NCBI RefSeq assembly: GCF_001540865.1
Contig: NC_033628.1
Span: 7,356,965 to 7,420,964 of the forward strand
From: Ananas comosus
Lineage: Eukaryota; Streptophyta; Magnoliopsida; Poales; Bromeliaceae
Length of the DNA: 64,000 nt
Reading direction: 5' to 3'
Positions within the stretch are counted from its first letter, which is position 1. The number at the start of each line of letters is the position of its first letter. Position numbers and translations under genes: made by a program. Below are positions 10,159 through 22,900 of the stretch, piece by piece. Under the pieces are notes generated by a model. It saw only the letters and a program-made list of their open reading frames with translations, was not told the DNA's origin and did no database searches.

Positions 10159-12602
10159 TATAATATACCGAATCTGCGAGTTACGATGCTAACTTTGATC
10201 AGATTGATCAAAGTGAAGCATGGTTGTGATGTGTGACATTTTCGAGTTATTTTGGAGACGTGGGGATAGAAAAATGGTGAGTTTCGGATGTATTTAAGTG
10301 TTTTTCGCGCAAATTTTATGCGAAAGTAGATCCCGAAACTATGTTGCTGGGAGACTGCAGCTAAAGCATTGACTACCGGTAAAGCATTGACTACCGGTAC
10401 CAAGCCAGTGCAGTACCGGTACCCAATAAATGCGCAAAATAGCCAGCTCTCAAGTTTGGTTGCTGCCAAGCTGAGTACCGATATCGGACAGCTTGGGTAC
10501 CGGTACTCAGTGACTGGTACCGGTACCTCACGAGCAAACCCGAAAGTCCAGCTCTCGGGTTTGGGAGATTATTTGGGCGTGTACTGATACTGGAAAGCTA
10601 GTACCGGTACTAGACTAGTCTGGTACCGGTATTGAAATCGTGTACCGGTACTCCAGAATGAACCCAAGCCTGCATAGCTTTCGGGTTTGGAGGCTGGTAC
10701 CAGTACTGGAGACTGTGTACCAGTACTAGAAGCCTTGCGTACCGATACTCCAACCTGAGTACCGGTACCCAGACTGAAAAGGACAAAGTTGTAATGGTTG
10801 ATGAGGGTTTTTGTGAGAGACCAAAGTGTAATTGTTCGGGTCTATAAAACCCCCAACCTTTCACCTATTCATTACATGCAAAGAAAGCCTTGTTTCTTCC
10901 TCCTCTTCATCTCCTCCACCTTCTTTCTCTAGGATCCCTTCACTTGGAGGCTTTGGAGAACGATTAAAGGTGAAAAACTTGTTGGTTTTGGTGGAGAAGA
11001 GGCTCAAGAGCAAGAAGAACTTTGTGCAGCAAGAACCTAAGGTAGGTTTCTTGCATTTCTTGGCTAGGGTTTGGTTTAATTCCCTACTTTGTTGGTTTTG
11101 GAAGTTTCTTGGATTTCTAGAGCTTGTTTACGTTAGGAAATTCCAAGAAAATTGTGTTATGGTATCATGTATGAACCCTAGGGATAAAAATAAAATTTTC
11201 TAAAATGGGAGATCTAACATGAGTTTGATCTCTTGTAATCCTAATTGAAGTGTAAACCGACATGTTGGGAGGCTCGGATCGAAGTTCCGACGAGTCTACG
11301 TCAAGTTATTGAGGAAAATCCTTATTTCGGCTTTGTTTGTCATGGGTCGAGAGGAGGGAACGCTTATAAATCGCAGGAATTGGTTTCTTGCACTCAGGCA
11401 TCACTATGAGGTGGGTGGTGCTATCCGAAATCTTCGAATCCTTCACTATGTCTATGTCCCTTGTTGTGCATATATGTATATGTATAGTTGGCATTCATGC
11501 ATTATAGGGTTGATGTTATTGTGTGGTTAAAATGTGGATAAATTCATGTGCTTGCAAAGTAGAAAACATGTGAACACATAAAGAACCATGACATAGAACC
11601 GTATGGATGTGTGAACATTTGTTGGACCATGGTAATAGAAAACAAGGTGACATGATGATTAGAGGGAATGAATAGCACCAAAAGAATAAATGCTAGACAA
11701 GGATAAACTATATAAGCTTGTGGCAATTATGGCATGGTATCCTCCAAGTGAGGATTTGATCGTACTCACAGGTAGTCTGAATGCTTGAGGGTTGTCGATC
11801 CACCTCAAGCGGTGAGCTCCGGAGTGTCATCAACTGGGGCGGTAGCGGCCGAATTCTCCCCGAGCAGACGGTCCTGTCAAGTTGTAGCGGTGTTCTTCCC
11901 GACAAAAGGGATTTTGGTTGGTGAGTTGGGTTTAACCAAATGATTAACCAAGTGGATTGGATAAAGGTAAAATGAAAATCCATGCATCATGAGTATATTA
12001 TCTCTATTCAATTTTGTACATGCATTATAGTAGCATTAGTTTGGTTACCTATCTGTTCTTTCTTTCTACATATGCCTGAATAGACCTAGTGGGTGAGTAG
12101 GCGAGGTCGGCGGCCGAACCCACTGAAAACTTTCATTAGTTATCACACCACTAACCTTGCAGATCCTACCGCGAGTGGGGCGGTCGAAGATCACGGCAAG
12201 GGCATCGCGCCCTAGGTAGTGGACTCCCCGAGTATAGCTATGTATCTTTTTGGTTTCATCTTTTGTACATGATGAACTAGAGGTATGTAAATGGACATGT
12301 AATAAATGTACTTGGATGGACATGGGATGTAACTTTGGAAAATGAATGTAATGAAGTTGAAAGCTTTGTATTTTGTTTAAAGTTTACAAGATACAATGAA
12401 TGTATGGATTGTTAGATTACTTTCACTTGCTTGTGGTTGTTGCTTGCCCTTGTGCAAGCCATGTATATCTAAATTCTTTCTGTGTGAATTTGTTATACAT
12501 GTTGTCGTGTTGTTGAGCCTTTGGCGGACAAGAGAGGTTCTATTCCTTCGGCGTCTGTGGACGTACCCGAACCGACCAAATTGGCAGTCACGGGACGTGA
12601 CA
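10159..12602 (+). mobile_element. Complete Tekay LTR shared by two elements
   Basis: The LTR runs from TATAATATACCG (TG start mutated to TA) to GACGTGACA and is 2444 bp long. A polypurine tract lies before it and a PBS after it, so it is at once the 3' LTR of the left element and the 5' LTR of the right one. Bases 10365-10775 hold about nine TACCGGTA-type palindromes. A TATA box lies at 10842. The conserved R-U5 block with 'ggcggccgaacccact' is near 12108-12123. Short ORFs inside it are not genes. Confidence 0.85.
10842..10848 (+). promoter_or_regulatory. LTR TATA box
   Basis: CTATAAAAC follows the palindrome-rich U3 and precedes a CT-rich leader, the usual position of the retrotransposon core promoter. 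The start site is inferred to be about 30 bp downstream. Confidence 0.6.
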
Positions 12603-12609
12603 GATATAA

Positions 12610-12621
12610 TGGTATCAGAGC
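12610..12621 (+). other. Primer-binding site (initiator tRNA-Met)
   Basis: TGGTATCAGAGC lies 8 bp after the LTR end. It is the standard PBS of plant gypsy and copia elements, complementary to the 3' end of initiator Met-tRNA. Confidence 0.9.
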
Positions 12622-12952
12622 ATGAAAGTAGAAGAATAGGATGGACCTAGGGACCTTAGGATTGGAGACTGTAAGGACTATAGGACACGAGTAACGTGAA
12701 CTTGATTATAGCGAAAGCTAAAAAGATTGGGTTAGTTGGTAGTATGTCTCTAATGGTAATTAGGGACTAATCCAAGTTGTTATTTGTTCTCAACTTAAGA
12801 GATTATGTTGGTGGCCGGCAATATAATGCCAAGAGATGTGAACAAGTACACTTGATTGCTTTTGCCTTATTTGGTTTTGGTTAGCGTATATTGTTGTGAT
12901 GGGTATGTAATGCGAGTCGAGTACAAAATTGGGTGCTACGTTTCAGGAGACG

Positions 12953-14100
12953 ATGGCACAAATTCGACATCCGACGACGAGATCCACTCCGGCATCGCCT
13001 TCTGAGGTGCTTGAGCAGTCTGGATCTAATGAAGTTCAGGAGCTTCGTGCTCAGGTGGCTGCATAAGTAGGAGCTATGCAGCGTAAGGAGAAGCAGATCG
13101 GGAGGCTCCAGGAGTTGGTGTCTCGGCAGGCAGCGGCGGCTGCACCTGTGAGTCAGGATCCGCCCGCACCTGTGGCACTGGCTCCTACTGTAGCGGCGGC
13201 GCCGGCGACAACACCTCACGTTCCTGGGACTAGTCCGATGGCTTCTGGTTCTTCGGGTCTTGATTCAACCGCACTAGAGGCCGAGCAGGATCGGTCATTG
13301 GCGGTGTTGACGGCTTTCAAGCGGTTCCACCCTCCTACTTTCGACGAAGAGGTGGTGGATCCTTGGGTGATGGAAGTTTGGCTTACCTCTATGGAGGCGT
13401 TGTTTGAGGATATCTATACCTCGGAGAAAGATAAGGTTCACTTGGCCGCACATTGCTTTGAAAAGTCGGCTCAAGTTTGGTGGAGGCGAGTTAAGAAGAA
13501 CTAGTCTTCAGATCTTCCTCCGATGACTTTGGAGGAGTTTCGAGGTTTACTATTCATAGAGTACTTCCCTGACAGTGATAAAGAAAAATGAAGTAGGACT
13601 TTCACAAGTTAAGGCAATAAAATCGCACCGTGCGGGAGTACGAGCGGGAGTTCTCGCATTTGGTGAATTGTGCACCGGGGTTGATTCATAGCGATCGAGA
13701 TCGGATGGAGTGCTCTGAGCGGGGGTTGTGACCCAAGATATTCAAGGTGATTCATGCCCTCTCAAGTTGAAGACTTTCGAGGAGGTGTTAGATCGCACTC
13801 TTTGGATGGAGCGAGGCAATGCTATCGCACGGGAGGAGCACGAGTCATTTGACAAGGAAAGGGACAAGGGCAAGAAATGAGCGGCTAGTGGTTCCGGGGG
13901 TCAGTCGAGCTCTAAGCGGCTCCCTCGGCAATCACGATCACAGTCAAGGAGTCGGGGACCTTTTCGGTGTGTCATTTGTGGTTGAGACCATCGACCAACG
14001 AGTTATTCACAGCGTGAGGGAAAGTGCTATAGGTGTGGCCAGGCCGGGCACCTGAGTGCCCGAGTAGAGCATCACCTGCCTCGTCAGCCGCGACGGCTTA
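12953..14100 (+). pseudogene. Tekay gag (element 2), broken
   Basis: Gag forms the virus-like particle. The start ATG at 12953 opens MAQIRHPTTRSTP, parallel to the element-3 gag start at 31648. A TAA at 13064 interrupts it. The capsid follows (13076-13504, with AHCFEKSAQVWWRRVKK), then further stops and frameshifts to about 13800. The basic linker and a zinc knuckle (CYRCGQAGHL at about 14030) lie before 14060. The last cysteine of the knuckle is out of frame. The product cannot be made intact. Confidence 0.85.
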
Positions 14101-15097
14101 GTCGACTCCGAGACAGCTTGCAGGATTGCTACCCGCTATGTCTGCTGGACGCCCATCCTTACAGCGTCAGCCAGAGGGATCCCGAGCGGCGCCGAGCGGT
14201 CGAGTTTTGCTGCTCAAGTAGAGGAGCCTGCTGTGGTCGACGATGTCGTGGCAGGTATTATTTTAATTAATGGAACCAGAACTAGAGCATTATTCGACAC
14301 AGGCGCATCAAATTCATTTATTAGTATGTCATTTACTAAGACACATGATATCGAGATTTCGGAGAGTGCGGATGCTTGGTGGGTTTATGCACCCGAGCAC
14401 ACCTTTAGTGTTAAGGAGTATGCAGCTTGTCCAGTACAAGTTGGCGATTGGATTATGCTGGCGGATTTGCTTGTGTTGAGCCGTATGAAAGGCTTCGACA
14501 TAATCCTTGGGATGGATTGGCTCTCGAAATATTATGCTACCATTGATTGCGAAAGCAAGATAATCACTTTTTGTGAACATGGTCAGAGGTGGTCTATCAT
14601 GCATGTAAAAGCTCGCTCTTTGCTATGACGGTGTCGGCGTCGAGAGCGAGGAAGTTGATCAATAGTGGATGTGTAGCCTACTTGGCGACGGTGGTGGAGA
14701 CTCAAAAAGAGCTTCCGGCGCTTGGAGATATTCCGGTCGTTCGAGAGTTTCCGAACAAGTTCCTCGTGGAGTTGTCGGGATTACCACCGGACCGAGAGAT
14801 CAAATTTGTCATTGACTTGGTTCCTGGGACGGTGCCAATTTCGAAAGCACCGTATAGAATGGCACCGGCGAAATTAAAGGAGTTGAAAGCTCAGTTGCAA
14901 GATCTCCTAGACAAGGGCTTTGTGAAGCCTAGTGTATCGCCTTGGGGAGCTCCAGTGTTATTTGTGAAAAAGAAAGATGCAACCTTTTGGCTTTGCGTTG
15001 ATTACCGCGAGCTGGACAAGGTAATAATCAAGAATAAATACTCGTTGCCTCGGATTGATGATTTGTTCGACCAATTGCAAGGGTCTGGGGTATATTC
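14101..15097 (+). pseudogene. Tekay protease and 5' half of RT (element 2)
   Basis: The aspartic protease has an intact catalytic triplet in ALFDTGASNSFIS (about 14288-14326) and the partner block [13 protein letters not shown] (about 14497-14536). A frameshift near 14600 separates it from RT, which starts with the PVVREFP block (about 14732) and includes [29 protein letters not shown] and [10 protein letters not shown]. It stops at GSGVYS, exactly where the SIRE element inserted (TSD 15093-15097). RT continues at 26687. Confidence 0.9.
15093..15097. repeat. Target-site duplication, left copy
   Basis: TATTC directly precedes the copia LTR at 15098 and recurs at 26682-26686 directly after the other LTR. 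A 5-bp duplication is normal for LTR retrotransposon integrase. Confidence 0.93.
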
Positions 15098-16338
15098 TGT
15101 GAGATATGGATCCCGAGGATCTAAAAGGTAAGTAACACCTAGAGGGGTGAATAGGTGTAATTCCTGGCAAACTACGAAAAATCTTCGATGCAAACAAACA
15201 CAGATTGCGAAAATTAAAATAGCATACCAGATGAATTTAAACCGTTGGAAACTCCAATTCGAGTAAAAACCACGATCGGTTGACCGATCACCCAACAGAA
15301 ATAATCGCACTATAGGAAAACTTGAATACAAGTGATATCGACGCCAAGAAACACACGACTCAATTACCGATTTCTCGTTGACGTGATCTATTGGGCCGTC
15401 CTCCGATCGCATAGCAATCCACCAATCGACGCTGCTGCATACTCCTGCGCAGCGTCAGCGCCAACTCCTCCGAAGCGTCCACCGAATCCTCGGCTTCACG
15501 CGAGATCCACGACCGCCGAACCTTCCTTCCGACTTGTAGAATTTGAAGATTGTGGTATTAACTTGAAAACCATGAAAGCTATAGATCACCTTTATCAATC
15601 AGTCACTTGATCTGATAGAGTACGAAGTAAAAAACGACAAATCAAACCGATGTTGATTGCTAAAACTCATCCATGTAATCGAAGTCATATGAAACGGGAA
15701 AAAACAGTTTCCTAGGGTTTTGGAATTGGTAAAGAATTCAACTCTAATTCTAGACGACCCATCATATGCTTTATTTATATGTTAGACTAGACTTTAGAAG
15801 TAGACTAGGATTGCAAATAAGTCGATTTCAAAACCTAGCGTACGTCCTCAACGACCGTTCCTGTCAGGAGATCCGGTTCTGTAGAGACCGTGTCTCCAAG
15901 TGAGGAACCTGTCACTCCCTGCGTGACAAAAAACCCCACTTCGGTTAAGACAAAAACCGGTCATCTCAAACTTGAGACCGTCCCTCGCTGCCGAAATCAC
16001 GACACACACCAAGTCGTCGAACCTGTTCTCTCATCACAGGGGACGCGGTTGCAATCAAGGTTTATGCTGAGGACCTTAGGGGGACCGTCTCTCCATTTCA
16101 GAGACGTTCCCAGCAACACAAGAAAGTTCAAAATTTTGTTTAAAAACAACTAAGCCTTCTGAACTTTATTTAATCATTGTAATCTCACCACATAATGTCT
16201 TTTCTAAATACCTTAGTGTCGTCTTCCGAATGAGTCTTTATCCTCCCCTTTGAATCTCTCTCAAAACTTCTGCGATCAACTCTTCAACACTCAACATACT
16301 TTACGAAATTCGCTCAACCCTAGTAAAATCCTTAAACA
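15098..16338 (-). mobile_element. 3' LTR of SIRE copia
   Basis: It begins TGTGAGATATGG (plus-strand reading) and ends CCTTAAACA, matching the right LTR along its length but with an indel or substitution every 10-20 bases. Most of the ACCGGT palindromes seen in the right LTR are broken here. Such divergence is far higher than the internal gag suggests. Confidence 0.88.
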
Positions 16339-16357
16339 ATCTCCTCCCTTTGGGATT
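16339..16357 (-). other. Polypurine tract of SIRE copia
   Basis: The minus strand reads AAAGGGAGGAGAT immediately before the 3' LTR. Confidence 0.75.
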
Positions 16358-16899
16358 TCGTGACAAAATATACTACAAAGCTCGAACAAACGCAATAAGT
16401 CATAAAAGAAAGATCATCGCAATCACTCAAACGATAATCTCCCTGGCATGACAATCCAATTAAACAAAATTTTACACTTTACAACCTTAATACAGAACTC
16501 TATGAACTTAGACATGGCAGTCTTTGAAGTCTTACATCAATTCTGCAAATAACATCTACAAGCTAATCAAGATTCATATCAAGTAGTATCAAGGAAGAAC
16601 AAACAAACAAGACTAAATTCACACTTCTATTTTCATAGTTAACAAACGAAAACACTAAGTCAACACCTAAAGCATATAAACAAGTCATCTTAACTAAGCA
16701 AAAGCGCCTTACCAGCTAATGCAGCAAAAGCCCTAAGCTAAATGCATCATCATCAATCATCATCATTAAACATCCCACAATATCATCTCCCCTTTTTGTC
16801 AGAAAGCACCAAAACTACAAAAGGAGAAGCTCCGCAAATCCTAGTCAGAATTATCTTTCCCGAGGTATATCCCCTGACAACATCCTAACTTGTCAAAAA

Positions 16900-18570
16900 T
16901 CATATTCCAACAAGCGCTTCATCTTGCTTCACCATCCTTACGAATTTGCAGCTGTTCTCAGACAACTACTAGAAGCTCCTCAGATAGACGTGCTGCTCGC
17001 GAAGCACCCGATGAGAACGGAAAAGTCCTCCTCAGAAATATCCCACTAGAAGGACCACTCCGAGAGGTTAAGGATTGAGGAGCGAGTGTAGTTGTCAAGG
17101 ATATAGCGAAGAATAGGACGTATTATAGGGTCAGGAAGAGGGCGGAAGAGAGGCACGAGGTTTAGAGTATAGATAGTAGAGGAGACGAGATGCGTGAACG
17201 AGAGCGTATTGAAGCAACCGAAGAGTATGCAGGATTGGATAGTGCAGGAATGAGAGCGGTGATCACGGGGGCGCTTAATAGACCCACTTGGGGAGATGGG
17301 GAGGAAGGGTCGAGGTATAGAGGGAGCGGGCTGCGGGAAACTGTGCTCAGAGTATATGTACAGGACAAGGAAAGCAGATAGGAAGGCGAGCAGCACAAGA
17401 GGGTGATGAAGGCATCACGAAGATCACTACAAAAATCACACATCAATTAATTCGAATATAGGAAACCGGTAACCTCTTCATTTTGTGCCAGAGGGTTTAT
17501 GATATCCGATTGCCGCCGCATCGATGGGGGCGGTGAAACGACGGCGTGGAGATACAGGAAAAGCGGGAATAGAGTAATTCAGCTCTAATACGGGTTTTTC
17601 CGGCACTCGACAATATCGTGGCCTAGCCCAAGAGAATCATGTACAGAAATCACCCAATCCCATCTCAAGTTTTCGTTCGCGATGAGCATGATAGTTGTAA
17701 CGCAAAACCACAAAGTTCAGAAATCTGTACTGAAAGCGCAGGTCAGCGGACCGTCGCCGCCCTCATTTTAAGAATCTTTGGACATAACCATAATTCCGTT
17801 TGATTACACTAACGCCGCATTCAGATAGTGTTCTACGACAGCGGTTCAATCGCGGAAGTGAGTCGAACCCGGCCTGCAAATATCTCCACTCCATCAGTCT
17901 TACCTACCATGCTCAAGCACAGAAGGCTATTGTCGCAGGAGTGATGATAACTCAAACACGCACGACGACGGAATCATAAACACGTAGCGGACCGCCCGTC
18001 GGAATCACTGAGGTGACCTTGCTCTCATTTAAAATTCTCTGATCCAATCCAACAATAAACCGGTTTGCTCGCGGAAAATCACAAATTGATGAAATATTCC
18101 CCTGTCAAAACAGAATCCTGAAACCCGCACAGACAACTAATAATATCACAGCCACCGCCTAAACATCCTCCTCAGGGATTCAAATACAGTGTTCGACGAA
18201 TACATGCAGACCGTACGTAATAGATGTGACCAATCTGTGACTGGCACACGTGTGGTTCAGAGCCCGGTTCGTCGAATCTCAACCCGCCGGACTTACGAGC
18301 GACTGGGACGTTCAGTTGCTTTACCTTTGCCTTATCCACAAGTTTTTCCTTTTTCCTTGTCTTTCCCCAGGCGCCTTTTCCTTAGCCAAAACTTCAGGAA
18401 CAAAAGTCTCCAATACCTGCGCTCGTCCTCCTCAGAATTCATCACCCAGGGCATACTACTCCTCATCTTCCGGTTGTTTCTGCTCAACGCCTTCTTAGCC
18501 GAGGCGCGCTGTCGCTTGCTACCGCGACCACCCCCCATAAGGACAACTAGCACGAAACCACAGTACATTT
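16900..18570 (-). pseudogene. Possible SIRE 3' ORF (env-like), degraded
   Basis: Between RT/RNase H and the 3' LTR, SIRE elements often carry an extra ORF, sometimes called env-like. On the minus strand, 18480-18568 encodes a basic start (MGGGRGSKRQRASAKKAL), followed in shifting frames by acidic sequence rich in E and D. Open pieces continue to about 17046. No transmembrane pattern can be trusted because of the indel density. The assignment rests mainly on position and on the basic start, so it is tentative. Confidence 0.3.
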
Positions 18571-18599
18571 TGAAAATTACCGATGTTAAACATAATGAA

Positions 18600-19720
18600 A
18601 TTACATAAAATTTCCTTAAAATAAAAATTTCAGCAAATTGGTATATAAATACTTAGATAATCCATGCCATCATGATCATCATAAACATAAAAACAAATCA
18701 AAGCATCAAAAAATCAGCTAAATCAATTTTCGAAAATTTGAAAAGAATTAGGTACTTGATGATAGAAATTATAGCAAAAAACAACCAAAGCAAATGCATC
18801 AAAATTATAAATAATCAAAAAATGTTTGACTAAACATTTCTATAGGTAAATCAAAGGCAAAAATAAAATCTAACAACATAATAAGACAAATCCTCAAAAA
18901 CCGAAAATAAGCTAAATATGGAATAAAGAAACAAGTAATAAATATCCGAGAATCGTACCAAATCAAGTTAAATTGGATGAAATTTGAAGCAAACAATAAC
19001 TCCTGGGAATATTCAGAACTCTGGAGAAAACACCTAAGCGAGTTGTAAAAGTGAAAAGAAAAACCATAAAACGCCTTATATACGCTTCCGGCGGAGGGAC
19101 CGGTCTCTTTCCCTGAGACCGGGTCTCCAGCCAAGAAATTTTTTCAAAAAAATTTTAAATGCTGCCCGAAAATCCAAGATAAATCGAAGGTATCTCATAA
19201 TATTTAATCATCACATAAAAAACTTTATTTTCATACAAAAAAAAAACTTTTAAATAAAATTTATAAATGAATTTTGAAAAATCAATTTCAGGGATTATTC
19301 AAAATTCAAAATTTTTAACCGAGAAATCAATAAGTATTCCTTGATACATATAAAAATAAAATCCACACAAACATCAAGACTAAGAAAAAAACTTGTATCA
19401 TTTTATCATCATATTTTGTTAAAGAGAATGAAATAAATATTCTCAAATTGTGAAATTAACCAAATATGCATAAATGAGTTATCCACATCCGTCTGAGACA
19501 GGAGTTCTCTTGAACATCTTTTATTAACATCCACTTATATCACCAACAAGATTAATAGTCTTTGAGCATATATCTCTTATTTTTTTTCTTTTCTGAGAGG
19601 TACTTTCTTTTGTCTCATTAGATACTTTAATCAACATGCTGGTAGCTGCACACACTGCCGGGCACTGACCGGGGTGGTACTCTTTCCGCGCCTCCATGTG
19701 GTGGTAAGTTTTCACACAGT
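18600..19720. other. SIRE internal spacer, no gene seen
   Basis: This is AT-rich sequence between the possible 3' ORF and the RT region. It contains two palindromic 'gggaccggtctc' and 'gagaccgggtctc' traces at about 19096-19127. I see no credible coding region. Confidence 0.5.
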
Positions 19721-22372
19721 CCCAGCAGGATTAACTCTTTCCACATCTTGAATTCAGAAATATCATAGCTAAATTAGAAGCGACTCCCCCTAAAATTAGT
19801 GCAATCCCATCAAGTAAAAATATTATAGCTTATTTCACCAACAGTAGACAAGATTTATTATGCTCAAAACTAATAATCAAACAGATTAATGCAACATTCA
19901 AAGTCGACGCACTGAGGTGCTGAAATATGATGAATCGTTAACAAGAATCTTAATGATTTGAACGTTAAAAATATGCCACATAGAGAAAAACCCTGACAGT
20001 GATCAATCAAAAAATAAATAGTGAAAATAATTTAAGTCATAGACGCAATTCACGTCGCCAAAACAGCAAGATATTCTCGGAAAATTCATTCACTACCACC
20101 ACTGAAAATCATCAAGGAAAAAACAAAACTATGACACCATGCACATCGATCTGTGGCTCATAGAAATATCTAGGATTTGATGGGCTTCATACCAATTGCC
20201 TTCCTGCAAATGCAGAAAATACGTTGTTTTTTTTTTTTTTTTTTTTTTTTTTTTGTTTTTTATTTTTTTGTTTTGATTCCAAAGGTTGTTAAAATATCTG
20301 CAAGTTGATTTTCAGTTGAAATTATTCAAGTTTAAAACATTTTGATTCCACCAGTTCTCTAAAAATGATAACTTAATTCATGATGTTTTGTCGAAAATGT
20401 AAACCAGCGGTTTTTTCGAATATATTAATTCACTGTGTTGCATCACAAAAAGTCAAGTGGTAAGGAATCCGATAGTCGCTTAGATGAAGACTTTTCATAC
20501 TCAAATTAATTGAGTAGAGAGGCAACTTCCAGACTGCAACATGTATTCAGCTCTGCAGCTGGAAAAGCATATGATTTTGCTTACTACTGTGTCCAAGCGA
20601 GCCAACAATGTCCGATTATAAAACATGCCCCACTAGCTTTTTCGAATCATCTCGGAGCTGACCCAGTCAGTCATACCGAGTAGACCGATTAGGCAAAGAG
20701 ACGTTCCCATAGGATACCATAGTCCATCAGTGTTCCTTTAACAATATGAATAATCCTTTTAAACTGCTTTCAAATGACTTCTTAGCATTAGCCGATACGA
20801 GCACCATATTCCAACACTAAACACAATTCAGGTCTCTGCAGTCAGATACAAAAGCTACCACATGACTTACTGTATTGTTTCTCATCACGACTCCTGATCC
20901 CTCTGATTCATTCCTACCTTTATTGGGCTTGTTACTCCATCGAGTTCCAAAATCCTTCGACTTTCTAATTCCAATTCTTAACATTCTTTAGCATACTATT
21001 GTCTGTGAACAAATGAATTCCACTTTTATGTTTCACTTGAAGCCCGGGAAATAATTAATGTTCTCGCCATCATTGACATCCTAAAATCACTAGTCCATAT
21101 AACTTTGCAAAATCAGCAGGCATCCTTATCTTTAGTAGCCCAAAAACATGTCATCTCACATATATTTTGTGCTACCAATGAAAATTATTCTACCAGATGA
21201 CTTCACAAAAAGCAGTTCTATCTGCTCCCCCTCGTTATAGCGCCTTCTCAAAAAGATATTTTTAAAGCCGTTCGTTACCATGCTCGGCGAGCTTATTTTA
21301 ATCCATAAAGTGCCTTTTTCAGTCGAAAAACGTGAATTTGAAAATTTTGAGTCATATAAAACTTTCGGATGTTCGTCAACATAAAACTCTCTTTTAAAAA
21401 TCATTATAAAACGACTTTGACATCCATTGAAAGAGCGAATTTTAAAATACAAGAAATCGCGATCAAGATACGAATAGATTCAAGACGGCAACCGGAGCAA
21501 AGTTTCTTCAAAGTCTATTCCCTCAATTTGAGAGTACCCCTGAGCCACAAGTTAGCTTTTGTTCCGTATGATAGTAATCCTCATTTTTTCTTATTCTTAA
21601 AGATCCATTGGTGCCAATAATGTGTTGTTGTCAGTGGCGAGGCACCAATTCCATACATTCATTGCGAACAAATTGACCAAGTTCTTTGCATGGCGTTTAT
21701 CCAATATTCATCAACAAGAAGCTTCGTCAACATTCTTTGGCTCAATCAAAGAAACATAACATGCAAATTCACATTATAACTGACCCTTGTTTCGCCACAC
21801 GCAACATTAGGATCCCCAAATCAATTTGACAAAGATGATCTCTTGACTCAGTCAAGGGAATATTTCAGAGATCCGATAGGGATTTCAAGCGTAATATTGT
21901 GGTCAGATAATCATTTGATGCAATATTTTCAGAAAATGCAATGAATTATCAGGTATAAGAAACATCATCATTCACAGGTATTCACAAACGGAGAATCATT
22001 ATAACATGTCATTCATCAAAGAATTTGAAGAACCATTCACAGAAGAACTTACAAACGGAAGCTTCAATCTACTTTTATATTGATAGACTCTATCACCGTC
22101 TTATTTCGTAAATTGTACCACGATAGGCACGACTTGTAGTAGAATAACCAAAAATATGCCTTCGTACTGCGAGAGTCAAATTTCCAAGATTTTACACGAT
22201 CCCGAAGGATAAAACATTTACTCCCGAAGACACGAAAGTATATAATATTAGGTTTCTACCAACCAAAAGTTCATAAGTGCGTGTTCAAAGTGCCGGACGT
22301 ACATAAATCCGATATATGACATAGACAGCTGTGTTAACCGCTTCGGCCAAAAAATTGTAAAGCAATTTCTTA
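19720..22372 (-). pseudogene. SIRE copia RT and RNase H, heavily frameshifted
   Basis: The clearest part is minus-strand 21156-21452. It carries recognisable copia RT blocks: FKREFYVDEHPKVL, a remnant of the KKALYGLKQAPRAWY region, and LLFVKSSGRIIFI just before where the catalytic YVDD box should follow. Single-base indels break every motif. A 28-base T run lies at 20226-20253. RNase H is expected nearer 19.7-20.6 kb, but I cannot point to its motif with confidence. Confidence 0.6.
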
Positions 22373-22900
22373 CTATGAAGCATAACACGAGCCATCTCCT
22401 GTACAACACCGATTCTTACGTTCACCCTCCGTTTTGTTGGGATAGGGGGCCGAGAATTCATGTTTTATACCGTATGAAACACAGAAGTCAACAAATTTTG
22501 AATTTATGAATTCTCCCCCTTGATCGCTTCGAATGCGTACAATTTTATCCTTTCGTTCAGTCATAAGACGAAGCCAGATTTCAGAAAAAGAATCAAAAGT
22601 ATCAGCTTTTTCTCGTAGGAAGGCACTCCATACAAATCGAGTAAAATCATCAACAATAAGCAGAATATAACGTTTTCCACCCAAACTTTGAATCCTAGAT
22701 GGTCCCATCAAGTCCATGTGAAGTAACTCTAGAGGTTTAGTTGTCCCTAAGTGGTTCAAGTTCTTATGTGTGGATCTAGTTTGTTTTCCTAATTGACAAC
22801 CCCCACACACAGTGTTCTCTTTAAAATCAATCTTAGATACACCTCTAACTACCTCCTTCTTGGTTATCTTTGAAAGCTCCTTAAAATTGATGTGACCTAG
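22373..22900 (-). pseudogene. SIRE copia integrase
   Basis: This inserts element cDNA. It keeps the end of the HHCC zinc finger (CGGCQLGKQTRS at about 22770-22805), LLHMDLMGP with the first catalytic Asp, LLIVDDFTRF, and IRSDQGGEF with the second Asp (about 22525-22550). The catalytic Glu block is only partly readable (GERKNR) because the frame degrades at about 22430. The N-terminal join to the protease ORF at about 22900 contains a stop. Confidence 0.85.

Noticed and set aside
12881..13219. Arginine-rich 112-codon frame on the minus strand
   Set aside because: It is the shadow of the Ala/Pro-rich gag coding strand.
15332..17446. Several 60-140 codon frames on both strands
   Set aside because: They lie in the noisy copia LTR and spacer; frames do not match known domains.
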